The notes beneath the pieces are model-generated. The model was not told the DNA's origin, made no database searches, and saw only the letters and a program-made list of their open reading frames with translations. The translations under genes were made by a program, and so were the position numbers. Of a DNA stretch of 64,000 nt, positions 53,025 to 62,682 are shown piece by piece. The stretch is from Victivallales bacterium. Lineage in GTDB: Bacteria > Verrucomicrobiota > Lentisphaeria > Oligosphaerales > Oligosphaeraceae. The stretch lies in contig JAFXUD010000002.1 of assembly GCA_017535315.1 (NCBI GenBank), forward strand, positions 361,111 through 425,110, given 5' to 3'. Numbering within the stretch: the first letter of the stretch is position 1; each line of letters begins with the position of its first letter.

Positions 53025-56000
53025 ATGAAAAGACTGTGGTTGTATTTCTTGTTTTGTCTAGCGATTTCCACTTGCCTGGCTGAAACGCTGCTGAAATTGC
53101 CACCGATGCCGAGACCACCCGTGATAGACGGAAGAATCGGTGAAGAAGAATGGCTCGGCAGTTCGATGCAGTTCGGTGCGATTTCGCGTAACTCCAATAT
53201 TCTGGCACGCCGAGTGGTCTATTTCTTCTTTGGGTACGATGAGCACAATCTCTATTTCGCCCATCGAAGCGAACTGCCTCCTGCTCCGATGAAAGTCAGC
53301 GAGAAAGAGGAATGCTTTTTGACTGTCCAGCCGCCTGGAGCGGACCAGCCTTTCGTTTTTCGGATGCGCGAGCGAAAGGCCCCTGAAAGCCAGGTGCCAG
53401 GTCATTGGGAGAGCGAAATCGCCATCCCGCTAAAAGAATTGAATCTGGGCACCATCGAATATGGCAAGCCGTGGAAACTGCAAATGAGCCGCCAGTGGTG
53501 CGACCCTGACGAAATAGCAGATTGGACAGGCAAAGAGGCGGCGACGTTTATCCCGCAAAAGGATATCCCCGCGACGGGCTTCATGGGCTTCTGGATTTAC
53601 GGCACCAAGCCCTACCGCGGCCAAAGCTGCAATTTCCGCTGGCAGGCGGCCCTGACTGAACAGGAGCTGGATTGCCTGGCGGAAGTCTCCTCGCTGGAGG
53701 TACCAAGGCAGTTTAGCAGCAAAATGGCTGTACAGGCCAACCAGGCGACTATCAGCGATTGGCGGCAGTTGCTAGCTGGCAGTGTGGATTATTCGCTGAA
53801 ATACGATATTACGCTGCGCTCGAACGGGGAGACAATCCAAAGCCGTGTGATACCGTGGAATTCCGCCAAGGGGTTGATGTGGATTGATCCAGATCCGCCA
53901 ATCAAACTGGAAGTCGGCATCTATCCCTCTTTCGGCAAAGCCAAGGCTCGTCTGAACTGTTCATCCAAGGAAAAACTGGGCAGACAAAAGGAGGTTTGCT
54001 TTGCAATCGTAGATGAATCTGGCAAATCCTTGTGGAACGGTACGCCCGAGACACCAGCAACTCCTTTGCTATTCCAGCTCCCGAAACTCCCTGAAGGCGG
54101 CTATTATCTTACGGCGGATTATATTGGCACGGACGGCAAGCTTGAACAGCAGAAGGAGTATTTTGCCATCCGAACATTTCCGTGGCAGGGACTGAATCTC
54201 GGCAACGAACGGCTCGTCATTCCTCCGTTCAAGCCGCTGGTTGTGAAGAACGGCTGCGAAGTGCAGGCGCTTCAGACCTCTTTCCGCCTGGGCGAAGGGG
54301 GAATCGCGGCAGTCACGGCACTAGGACAAGAGCTGCTAACCTCCCCAGTCCTGCTCCGTATCGACGGCGAGCCCCTGCGCTTTTCCGCCCCAGTGAGCAA
54401 AGAGGAATCGCCAGACCGCGTGATCATGGAAGCGTCAGCCACGGGGAAGAACCTGTCGGTTACAGCTCTCTATGAGTTCGATTACGATGGCATGGTGAAG
54501 ATTACCTGGACGTTTGTTCCGCAAGGTAGCGTATTGCTGAAGAACATGACATTTGACATCCCCCTGCGCAAGGAGTACGGCAAATACCTCCATGTGGTGG
54601 GAGACGGCATGCGCCGCAATATCCACAAGACGCTGCCAGATACAGAGGGACTGCTTTGGGACTCCCGCAAGACAGGTCGTCCAAACCTGTTTCCTGGCGG
54701 TTTCCATCCCTATATCTGGCTGGGGGATACGCTGCGCGGGCTGGCTTGGTTTGCTGAAACAAGCCACAATTGGGAGAACAACGAGCACTATCCCGCGCAG
54801 GAAATCATCCGTTCTGGCGACAGCGTGATTCTACGAATCAATCTGGCTGGTGCGGAAGGCCTGCGCCGTGATGCAGCATTTACCATTGTCACGGGGATGC
54901 AGCCGTCGCCTGTCAAGCCAATGCCTCCCGAAGGCCGCCGCCACTCTGCCGAATCGTGGGAAGGGTGGACGCCAGACAACAGCGTCCCCTTCTGGATACC
55001 AGGCAACAACAACAATGCAATCCGCTGGGAGTATCATCCGTTGACGCCAACCAATGGCGATTTCAGCCATCTGCACTACCTGTTCAAGCGTGCATGGAAA
55101 AGCCAGGCGGAGTCCGATGCGGAGATTGACGACTACATGAAGCGCAACAACATTCCGCCACGTTGGTCGTCCGAGATATTCCGCTATCCTGATGATTTGA
55201 AAACGCGGATGCAGCAGGGGGTAATCCGTGCAGGAAATGCCAAGTACATCGTCTTGTACTCCAATCCACGTGCTCTGGTTGCCACCTGGCCTGAATATGA
55301 TATGTACGCAGACGAGTGGAGCCGTCTGGAATGGCGCTCGGGACGCCCCTCGACATTGTATGGCGCGGAGCCAGACGAAAACTACATGGATTTCATCCTC
55401 TATTACTGGCTGCGGGTTTTCAAGGAGGGAGTCAGCGATGGCATCTACTTTGACAACATCTACGACGCCACCATGCTCGATCCAGTCATTACGCGGGAAC
55501 GGTTGCAGGCCGACATCTCCACCACGACAGCCTACTATCCGATTTTCAAGCTGCGTGAACTCAACCGCCGTGCGGCGGTACTCCTCACACAACAGGGAAA
55601 ACTGCTTTATGGCAGACCGTTGCTGCTTCTGCACATCACCGATGTTAACATGCTGCCAGTCAACTCCTTTGCCGCTGGTTCGATTGAATGGGAGATGAAC
55701 TTCGGCTCCTGGCCTTATCCGCAGCGCTTTTCCGACGCCTATCTTATTACCAATTCCACTGGGGTCCAGGAAGGGCTTATACCACAACTCATCACCCAGG
55801 TTGCCCAGGGACTGGACGAAAAACAGCGCGAGGCCATCAACAACAGTCTGCTGGCCGTGGCGTTCGGTTATGGTCTCATGAGCCACCGCTATGGCGGACG
55901 TCCAGGCGACCACTACAAATCAATCCAGAACCTGGTGCGTAACTTCGGCTATGGCGATACGACGAGAACAGAGGTTTATCCAGGCTGGCACCCAGAGAAT

Positions 56001-56237
56001 CCCGTTAAATGCAACCTGGCGACGGTCAAAGTCACTGCGGTGAAGCGAAACGATGGCCATTGGCTTCTGATGATCGGCAATTTGGCTTCCAAGGAAACCG
56101 AAGCGGCTCTTTCGTTGCCAGGCCGCTTCACCTTTGCCGATGCCGAATCGGGTGAAAAGCTCGGGAACGGCGACCGAATTATTGTCCCAATCGGCGGTTT
56201 CAACTATCGCCTGATCGAACTCCAGACGCAGATGTGA
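53025..56237 (+). CDS. Exported glycoside hydrolase-like protein with CBM9-like N-terminus
   Basis: A 1070-residue exported protein. The signal peptide RLWLYFLFCLAISTCLAE is followed by a CBM9-like domain (PPVIDGRIGEEEWLGSSMQF; residues about 25-200), beta-rich linkers, and a region from about residue 440 (LGDTLRGLAWFAETSHNWEN) of the type seen in exported glycoside hydrolase domains of Lentisphaerota and Planctomycetota. A barrel (DGIYFDNIYDATMLDPVITR) with several acidic residues follows. A short C-terminal beta domain ends it. It precedes an intracellular six-hairpin enzyme by 45 bases in the same direction, so they form an operon. Its GH family and substrate are not assigned. Confidence 0.65.
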   Translation: MKRLWLYFLFCLAISTCLAETLLKLPPMPRPPVIDGRIGEEEWLGSSMQFGAISRNSNILARRVVYFFFGYDEHNLYFAHRSELPPAPMKVSEKEECFLTVQPPGADQPFVFRMRERKAPESQVPGHWESEIAIPLKELNLGTIEYGKPWKLQMSRQWCDPDEIADWTGKEAATFIPQKDIPATGFMGFWIYGTKPYRGQSCNFRWQAALTEQELDCLAEVSSLEVPRQFSSKMAVQANQATISDWRQLLAGSVDYSLKYDITLRSNGETIQSRVIPWNSAKGLMWIDPDPPIKLEVGIYPSFGKAKARLNCSSKEKLGRQKEVCFAIVDESGKSLWNGTPETPATPLLFQLPKLPEGGYYLTADYIGTDGKLEQQKEYFAIRTFPWQGLNLGNERLVIPPFKPLVVKNGCEVQALQTSFRLGEGGIAAVTALGQELLTSPVLLRIDGEPLRFSAPVSKEESPDRVIMEASATGKNLSVTALYEFDYDGMVKITWTFVPQGSVLLKNMTFDIPLRKEYGKYLHVVGDGMRRNIHKTLPDTEGLLWDSRKTGRPNLFPGGFHPYIWLGDTLRGLAWFAETSHNWENNEHYPAQEIIRSGDSVILRINLAGAEGLRRDAAFTIVTGMQPSPVKPMPPEGRRHSAESWEGWTPDNSVPFWIPGNNNNAIRWEYHPLTPTNGDFSHLHYLFKRAWKSQAESDAEIDDYMKRNNIPPRWSSEIFRYPDDLKTRMQQGVIRAGNAKYIVLYSNPRALVATWPEYDMYADEWSRLEWRSGRPSTLYGAEPDENYMDFILYYWLRVFKEGVSDGIYFDNIYDATMLDPVITRERLQADISTTTAYYPIFKLRELNRRAAVLLTQQGKLLYGRPLLLLHITDVNMLPVNSFAAGSIEWEMNFGSWPYPQRFSDAYLITNSTGVQEGLIPQLITQVAQGLDEKQREAINNSLLAVAFGYGLMSHRYGGRPGDHYKSIQNLVRNFGYGDTTRTEVYPGWHPENPVKCNLATVKVTAVKRNDGHWLLMIGNLASKETEAALSLPGRFTFADAESGEKLGNGDRIIVPIGGFNYRLIELQTQM

Positions 56238-56282
56238 TGAAAGAGGTTGTTTTCGTTGAATAACCTATAAAGTCTCCCAACC

Positions 56283-58343
56283 ATGCATAATACCCTGAAC
56301 ATCTTCTCCATCACCGACCGCAAATCCTGCCAGGCTCCCGAAGACAATGGTCTTGTCAACGGGCGAATCGCCGTGAACAATTGGCTGCCTGATGTCTGCG
56401 AGATTCGTGGCATCTATGCGCCGCCGCATTTCAGCTCGAACTTCAGGATTGTCGTCCGCTTCAACGACAGGCAGGCGACAACCGCCCACTGGATTTGGCG
56501 GCCAGACCGTCTCACACGCATGGCTGTCCTTGAAAACTGGCGTATCAGAACGGAACTGGTGCTGCTGAAAGAACAGCCAGTCGCTCTGATGCGCACCGTG
56601 GTCGTGAATGCCGCACGGACACCGAAAACATTACGCGTCCAGTACGAGGTCTATGGCGGCGTTTGCAAACGTCCAAATTGGCGTTTCGGGCATCCTTACG
56701 AGACCCAATATGCGGAGAAGGAGTGGGATGGCAGGGTGCTGCGCCTGCACAACGATTATGGGGATGTTCTTGTGGGCAGTACCTTGCGAGTGACCGCCCG
56801 CGAACCCCTCCGCGCAGGCGTGCTTGATGCGGCGGAACGGAATGTCGCGCCAGGCGAATCTGTTGAGTTCTGGACATGCTTTACACTTGGCGACGCCAAT
56901 GCCAATCGGCGCCTCCTTCTCGATGCGCTTCGCACCCCTGAAAGGAAAACAACGGAAGCAGAACGCTGGTGGCAGGGTAGGGTGGAGAAGCTTTTCCTGC
57001 ACATGCCGTCGCTTCGTTCCGACAACCGCACGCTTGTCGGGTACTACAACCGCTCGCTGCTTCATCTTCTGATGAACGAATGGAACGTGCCTGGCTTCCA
57101 CCTTCACCCGCACTACGGTACGGGCAGCATATCTGGCGACACGATCTGCTGCTATATGTGGAACTACGGCGGACCATGCCGCCTCTGGAGTATCCTCTCG
57201 CCGAAATCGGCCAAAGAGCATCTCCTCCATCTTCTCTCTTTGGATTTGTGCAACTGCTATGCGTTCTATGCCGACGACGGCGCAGGCTTCGGCCCCTATT
57301 ACCAAATCAACCATGAAAAGGTGATATTTCTCGCCTACTACTATGTCATGCAGACACGCGACACTGCGCTGCTCAAGGAGCAGGTCAACGGTAAATCGGT
57401 GATTGAATTGCTTGTTGAGCACGCCCTCATCCACGACGATCTCTCCAAGGAGGCGTTCTTAGTTGACTACGGCCCTGCCAACGACCACCTGGAGTTGCGC
57501 AGCCCGACATTCGGTACCGACCCGACGATGCGCTATAACGGCATCATGCCCGATCTTAATCTACGTCGCATCCCGCTCCTGCATCTTGTGGATGCGTTGT
57601 GCCGCCTTGCCAATCACCAGCCTCCCGTGAATCTGCTTAAACGCGCAGATGCCCTGAAAGCATTGATTCATCGGGAACTGTTTTCTGTGGCAGATGGATG
57701 GTTCCGCTGCCTTACCTCCGAGGGGCTTTCCGTGTTGCGCTATACCGTCCAGATGTTCAAAGCACTCGGCTGGAGCGACTGGGTGTTCGAGCCAGAGGCG
57801 GAAAAGGCGTTGGTGCGTCATCTGATGAGCGAAAAGGAGTTTCTTGGGCCGTTCGGCATCCATTCCCTCTCAAAAACCGATCCTGCATATTATGAGGGGG
57901 ACATCGACAATGGCGGACCAGGAGCGTGCGTTTCGTTTCCTGCCGCTATCATTGAACGCCTCTACCGCTCAGGGAAGATCACCGAGGCGGAGAACATTCT
58001 ATCCCGCCTTTTATGGATGGGTGACTCCCTTCCGTATTGGGGCGACTCCCAGCGTGCCGATGTCAAGGACTACCGCCGCATCTCGCATCTCCAGTGCGAC
58101 ATCGAAGGTGCCGTCCCCGCGCAATCCATCATCTTCGGCATGTTTGGAATCGAGGTCAACCCCGACTTTTCCGTCACCGTTTCGCCGCATCTGTATCCAG
58201 GCACTCACAGGATGACACTATGCAATGTCCGCATAGCAGGAAAGGTCTTCGACGTCCGTTGCACGGAAAACGGCTTTTCTGTCCTCTACACTGGCAAACA
58301 TCATCAGCACACCTACGGCGAAACTTGCCTGATAAAGAATTGA
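56283..58343 (+). CDS. Six-hairpin (alpha/alpha)6-barrel glycosidase-like protein
   Basis: A 686-residue cytoplasmic protein (no signal peptide). The N-terminal 230 residues form a beta-sandwich (NGLVNGRIAVNNWLPDVCEI), followed by a helical barrel (YNRSLLHLLMNEW; GSISGDTICCYMWNYGGPCRL) of the glycoside phosphorylase / GH63-like / GH36-like superfamily. Candidate acids lie in FYADDGAGFGPYY, DYGPANDHLEL and the YEGDIDNGGPGA segment. A C-terminal beta domain follows. It starts with ATG 45 bases after the exported enzyme, suggesting it finishes breakdown of the imported product. The exact family is undecided. Confidence 0.65.
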   Translation: MHNTLNIFSITDRKSCQAPEDNGLVNGRIAVNNWLPDVCEIRGIYAPPHFSSNFRIVVRFNDRQATTAHWIWRPDRLTRMAVLENWRIRTELVLLKEQPVALMRTVVVNAARTPKTLRVQYEVYGGVCKRPNWRFGHPYETQYAEKEWDGRVLRLHNDYGDVLVGSTLRVTAREPLRAGVLDAAERNVAPGESVEFWTCFTLGDANANRRLLLDALRTPERKTTEAERWWQGRVEKLFLHMPSLRSDNRTLVGYYNRSLLHLLMNEWNVPGFHLHPHYGTGSISGDTICCYMWNYGGPCRLWSILSPKSAKEHLLHLLSLDLCNCYAFYADDGAGFGPYYQINHEKVIFLAYYYVMQTRDTALLKEQVNGKSVIELLVEHALIHDDLSKEAFLVDYGPANDHLELRSPTFGTDPTMRYNGIMPDLNLRRIPLLHLVDALCRLANHQPPVNLLKRADALKALIHRELFSVADGWFRCLTSEGLSVLRYTVQMFKALGWSDWVFEPEAEKALVRHLMSEKEFLGPFGIHSLSKTDPAYYEGDIDNGGPGACVSFPAAIIERLYRSGKITEAENILSRLLWMGDSLPYWGDSQRADVKDYRRISHLQCDIEGAVPAQSIIFGMFGIEVNPDFSVTVSPHLYPGTHRMTLCNVRIAGKVFDVRCTENGFSVLYTGKHHQHTYGETCLIKN

Positions 58344-58386
58344 TGGAAATGCATGAGATAGTGCCAAAATCATTGATGGAAATGCA
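58339..58386. repeat. Short direct repeat after the six-hairpin enzyme gene
   Basis: ATTGATGGAAATGCA occurs at 58339-58353 and again at 58372-58386, a 33-base step that starts at the stop codon of the gene and continues downstream. It may be a slippage relic. No function is evident. Confidence 0.5.
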
Positions 58387-58459
58387 GGAAATTTGCTTGA
58401 TTTATTCTCTATAGTTTTTCCGTTCCTTATTCCTGTTCATTTATGTCCATTTCACAGCG

Positions 58460-61400
58460 TCATTTCTGTTTCAGCCGTTCGATCCAGAAGGCGATTCGGC
58501 GACGGCTGGCGGCAATCTTTTCGGAGTCATCGGTGTAATCGACGCCGCTGCGTACAAGCTCCCGCATGGAGAGCAAGGAGTCGATCTCCCTGCGGTCGTC
58601 GGCATTGAGCTGTTCCTTTCCAGCGTGATACAGGTCGGACAGCAACTTGAGGTATTCGTAATCCTCGAAGCCGTCGCGCAGATTCTCCAGCCTGATGGAG
58701 CTAAGAGGCTCCAGGTCATGCCGATGGGCGGGGAAAATCAGGTGTGCTTCGCCATTAAAGGTATTCACATGCTGGATGTTCCATGGCGTTTCGGGATAGG
58801 GAGGCTCGCCCTTGGCACCGTTGCGTTGCCAGTGGTTCAGCGCATAGTACGTGAAACCCTCCGCCTTGTAGAAATAGCATATCCAGCCAATCAGACGCAT
58901 AGCCGCAGCGCTTTCCTCCAAGACAAACGAAGGCGGTTCCCCAGGGACCTGCCCTGGCGCGCCTAGGCAGGTGTACATCCAGAGCTCGTCGCCTGCCTTC
59001 TGACGTTCCCAATACTGCTCTGGATTCCGTGTCATCATCTTGATGGACGGGTCCCAGATATCAACCACCCCGACAAGCTCTGGAAGAACATCTGATATGC
59101 ACTCCACCTTGATTTTCGGCACAACCTCGCGCAGCCTGGCACGCAGTTCTACAAGCTTCGCTATCTTCTCCTTGGCATGGGCGTGGGCGAAGATTTCATC
59201 GAACGCATGGATGTAAAGCGCATCCCCCAGACCCTGTTTGGAGGCCATCTCGTAGGTTGCCTTCATGGTCTTCAAGAAGTTCTCGACCTTGGGCTCCTTG
59301 TAATATGCCTCTATCATCTGCTCGGCAGTCCCTCGATAGGCATGTGGCGGTAGCTGTCCCACAGGAATCGCGTTAAGGCCAAGCTTGCGGTATTCAGCCA
59401 AGCGGTTCAAGTCTGGATAGTCGATGACCTCCCCGCTGTACGCCATCATCGTATAGATGTATCCTGGATTCATCCTGTGGCGAAGAAGGAAGCGCACCAG
59501 GGTGTCGGTGATTTCTGCCTTCTCCGCATCGCTGAACTCTTCGGAACGGAACTTTTCATAGTACCTGTGGATGAATCGGTTGTAGGTGCTCAGTCCCGTC
59601 CGCAGCGAGGGCACCACAGGAAGCGCAAAATCCCACACCTTGACAGTCAGCGGAATCGTCAGCGGTTCCATCCCATCGGCGGAAAGCTCAAGGGCGTATG
59701 CGTATTCGCCCGCAGGGACATCGCCTGCCACCTCCGCATTGACCCAGATGGAGCGGACCTCCTGCGGCGCCAGACTCTTCGGGAGGTCGTTGGAGAGGAC
59801 ATCGGGCCACTCACCACGATATTCGACCTTGTAGCTGGTCTCGATGGTCTTCGTGGTGTCGTGGAACTCGATTCCATAAAGGCGAATCTTTGGTGCTATT
59901 CCCGAAGGCGTCCGCGTGAGTTTGATCTTGATTCCGCTGGTAGGCTGGCCGATTTCCACCAGGACCAACTGTGTGCCTTCAACCTCATTCGCGGCGGCCT
60001 CGATTGCAAGGGCCGACGCGGCGCGGCCTTTGAAGGCGGGGACCTCGGCGTCGAGAGAATGGAATATCTTGTCTGCAGATGATGCGGTGGCAACCGCGAA
60101 CGGAAGCGTCTTGCGCCCGAAATTGCGCAGTGTCGCTTGGTAAAGTGACTGCAATTGCAGGTCGCGGTTGATTCTTTCAACCTCGACTATGTACCCACGG
60201 ATTGCGGTGAAATCTGGGGGATTTTGGGACTGGAGAGCCTTGCCACGGGAGACAAGACGCTCACGGGCCTCCGCAAACGGACCGTCGGCTGCCCAGCCTG
60301 AAACCACGCCGCAAAGATGGTCAAGCTTCTTGCGGAAGGCTTGCGTCTCCGCAGTCGCTACGTCAAAGAAGCGCATATTGCCGTTTTCGCTGGCGGTCAG
60401 CATGATTTCATAGTCGCTTTCGCCAAGCTCGTAATCGACCGCAATCCGTTCACCAGTACCTTCTTTCCTGAATACAAGGTTTCTTCCCGTCTTCAGGTCG
60501 CGCACGGTGACGACGCACTCAAGCACTCTGCGGTTTGGATTGCGGAAGGTCGCCTGGTTCCTGCCAGGCAGAGGCTTCGCGCCATATTCCAGCTCGACCA
60601 CCGCCGACGGTTCCTCTCCAAGCACGATAGAACGCAGGTTTTCGTAGCTGGATAGGCTGTGGAATGGGGAGTGGTTCCACCCGCTGTACCCCTTGCTGTC
60701 CGCCACGCTACGGCGCGCGATGTTCATCTTGAACTCCTTCGGAGGCGCCGACAAACCGAACGATTTCCAGTAAAGCGTGACGCTTCCGCTCCAGCACCCA
60801 GGTCGTATATCCGTGACGACTTTTGCCTCCGACTCCCATTCTGGCTCGGCATGCCCCAACGACGAGTTTGCCTTCACCTCAGGCGAGAGGTACTTGGCGT
60901 AGGTGACCCTTTGATCGAGTAGGGTTCCGTTTGGATTGCAGACGACCTGGTAGTAGCGTTCCCTCTCGAAGAGGAAGGTCATGTCCAGGCAGTCATCCGC
61001 CCAGACCCTGCCGTCCTTGAGACCGTTGGCTTGATAGCTGACATTGTTCAGGCCTGTCTCGTACTTGATGACAAGCGCTTCATCAGTGTAGTTCATTTCC
61101 AGGCGTGTCGCCACAGCCGCTTCGCCTCCATTGGGCTGCTGAAGGAACGACGGTACCACCAGCGTCTTCGGGGCCTTCGGGATTGCCGCGCTAACCCCTT
61201 GGATGTGCTTGTGGCGTGGAATCAGCCGAAATGACTTGAGCGCAAAATGGTGCGGCGTGGTTGCGGTCATTGGATTCAGGCGTATGTTCTTGATGACGCG
61301 TGCCGCCTTCACCAAAGGCATCTTCTCGAAATCGACCACGTAGGTGTGGAACTCGCCATCGGTGATCAGCGGTATCTCCTGATAGGATTTCGACGGTTCA

Positions 61401-61696
61401 TTGATGTTCGCCCATATCTGCAACTTGCCTGCCCCTGGCTCCGCCATCATCTCGACAATCGCAAGCGAGACCTCCTCCAGCGGCTGGTTCACTTCGATGA
61501 TGCCAAAATACGCGGGATGCTTCAGCGCGGTACCGTGCAGAACCCCATCCACGACCTTCCGCTCCTCAATCCTGCTGGCCCATTTGGTGGTGAAGGCCGC
61601 ATTCGCCTTGTCGTCACAGCTGAAATCAAATACCAGGTCCGCTACGCCCCACAGCGAGACCAGCAACGCCATTGCAATCAAGTTCTTCGTTTTCAT
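58460..61696 (-). CDS. Exported GH123-like / DUF4091-type protein
   Basis: A 1078-residue exported protein. The signal peptide KTKNLIAMALLVSLWGVADL is followed by a jelly-roll-like domain, a CBM9-like region (residues about 185-350, WADDCLDMTFLFERERYY), a beta domain, then a catalytic-type barrel with an adjacent acid pair D833-E834 (YIHAFDEIFAHAHA) fitting the GH123 Asp-Glu pair. The C-terminus has the DUF4091 signature ENLRDGFEDYEYLKLL. Convergent with the GH operon at 53025-58343. It probably releases sugars from a host or plant glycan; the substrate is unproven. Confidence 0.78.
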   Translation of the reverse strand: MKTKNLIAMALLVSLWGVADLVFDFSCDDKANAAFTTKWASRIEERKVVDGVLHGTALKHPAYFGIIEVNQPLEEVSLAIVEMMAEPGAGKLQIWANINEPSKSYQEIPLITDGEFHTYVVDFEKMPLVKAARVIKNIRLNPMTATTPHHFALKSFRLIPRHKHIQGVSAAIPKAPKTLVVPSFLQQPNGGEAAVATRLEMNYTDEALVIKYETGLNNVSYQANGLKDGRVWADDCLDMTFLFERERYYQVVCNPNGTLLDQRVTYAKYLSPEVKANSSLGHAEPEWESEAKVVTDIRPGCWSGSVTLYWKSFGLSAPPKEFKMNIARRSVADSKGYSGWNHSPFHSLSSYENLRSIVLGEEPSAVVELEYGAKPLPGRNQATFRNPNRRVLECVVTVRDLKTGRNLVFRKEGTGERIAVDYELGESDYEIMLTASENGNMRFFDVATAETQAFRKKLDHLCGVVSGWAADGPFAEARERLVSRGKALQSQNPPDFTAIRGYIVEVERINRDLQLQSLYQATLRNFGRKTLPFAVATASSADKIFHSLDAEVPAFKGRAASALAIEAAANEVEGTQLVLVEIGQPTSGIKIKLTRTPSGIAPKIRLYGIEFHDTTKTIETSYKVEYRGEWPDVLSNDLPKSLAPQEVRSIWVNAEVAGDVPAGEYAYALELSADGMEPLTIPLTVKVWDFALPVVPSLRTGLSTYNRFIHRYYEKFRSEEFSDAEKAEITDTLVRFLLRHRMNPGYIYTMMAYSGEVIDYPDLNRLAEYRKLGLNAIPVGQLPPHAYRGTAEQMIEAYYKEPKVENFLKTMKATYEMASKQGLGDALYIHAFDEIFAHAHAKEKIAKLVELRARLREVVPKIKVECISDVLPELVGVVDIWDPSIKMMTRNPEQYWERQKAGDELWMYTCLGAPGQVPGEPPSFVLEESAAAMRLIGWICYFYKAEGFTYYALNHWQRNGAKGEPPYPETPWNIQHVNTFNGEAHLIFPAHRHDLEPLSSIRLENLRDGFEDYEYLKLLSDLYHAGKEQLNADDRREIDSLLSMRELVRSGVDYTDDSEKIAASRRRIAFWIERLKQK

Positions 61697-61824
61697 TTTC
61701 TAGTTCTCCGTATTATTCAGACGCTCCGCAGAGTTTTTTCACCAAACACCTACCTGAAAACACGCAACAATATCGTGCTATAAACTAACCTATTAGAAAC
61801 TAAGCGTTTGTGAAAAAACTTTCC

Positions 61825-62682
61825 TTAAAACAAACCATATGACTTATGAGGATTGTTATTGTAGCCTAACGGAGTATAACTACATAACCTCTCCATCCAT
61901 GCATATTCCTTGTCAATAACACTATTAGCTTCGCGCTTATTCAGAATTTCGAGGACGGAAAAACGAAAACGCTCGGATGGGATTGATTTGGTTAAGTCGT
62001 TGTCAATACCATTAGTTGTATAATGCATCCAGCGATTTAAAAGACCTCCATTATTGGCGGTTGCACTTCCAACATAGAGTTTGCCTGTTTGAACATCGGT
62101 AAGCAGGTATATGGCATAAACATCTAAAGCTGTCCGCCAGTTGGGGAACTCCTTTATATTGTCCAAAATATCCTTAAGATCTTGAAACATAATGGAAAGC
62201 TTTTCATATCCAGGGAAAACATCTTTTGGATTGAGTATGCTCAATACTTTGACAGGATATTTGGATGTTCTAATTCCATCACGGCCATTCCACTCGATTA
62301 TCAGTCTGTCTTTTAGGGAATCAAGTTCTTCGTTCTTGATAATCGCCATCTTGTAGAACATATTCTTTGAATCCGTTCTATAGGTATCTATGTATGGATA
62401 GCCTTCTGGCATTTGAGCTGGACATATCGGAATTGGAGTGCTGAGAATTCTATAACATCCTATCAAACTTGCCGTATGACTTGTTTCTGTCCCTCCGAAA
62501 GCTATCAAATACTTGCAACCCGTAAAATCCCATTTGGGGCTTGGATAGGGCTGACAACTCTGATAAGCCATAAAAAAGATATCGTTTCCCTTAACTGCCT
62601 CAAACTTTTCTCCACTGTGTTTGACTATCTTACATTGGTCGGGATTTAGACCAGCCCCTTTCAATAATGTTCTCAAAATCAT
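61825..62682 (-). CDS. GIY-YIG nuclease family protein
   Basis: A 285-residue protein. The C-terminal 100 residues form a GIY-YIG domain: AIYLLT (190-195), YVGSA (203-207), R217 in LNRWMH, E259 in DKEYAWMERL, and a following Asn (N275). All positions of the usual catalytic set have plausible residues. The N-terminal 185 residues are an extra domain found in stand-alone GIY-YIG proteins of accessory regions (DIFFMAYQS; RLIIEWNGRDG). Its ATG overlaps the macro-domain gene stop by four bases, so the two are coupled. The gene is AT-rich and differs from the metabolic genes, suggesting horizontal transfer. A role in DNA processing or defence is possible. Confidence 0.8.
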   Translation of the reverse strand: MILRTLLKGAGLNPDQCKIVKHSGEKFEAVKGNDIFFMAYQSCQPYPSPKWDFTGCKYLIAFGGTETSHTASLIGCYRILSTPIPICPAQMPEGYPYIDTYRTDSKNMFYKMAIIKNEELDSLKDRLIIEWNGRDGIRTSKYPVKVLSILNPKDVFPGYEKLSIMFQDLKDILDNIKEFPNWRTALDVYAIYLLTDVQTGKLYVGSATANNGGLLNRWMHYTTNGIDNDLTKSIPSERFRFSVLEILNKREANSVIDKEYAWMERLCSYTPLGYNNNPHKSYGLF

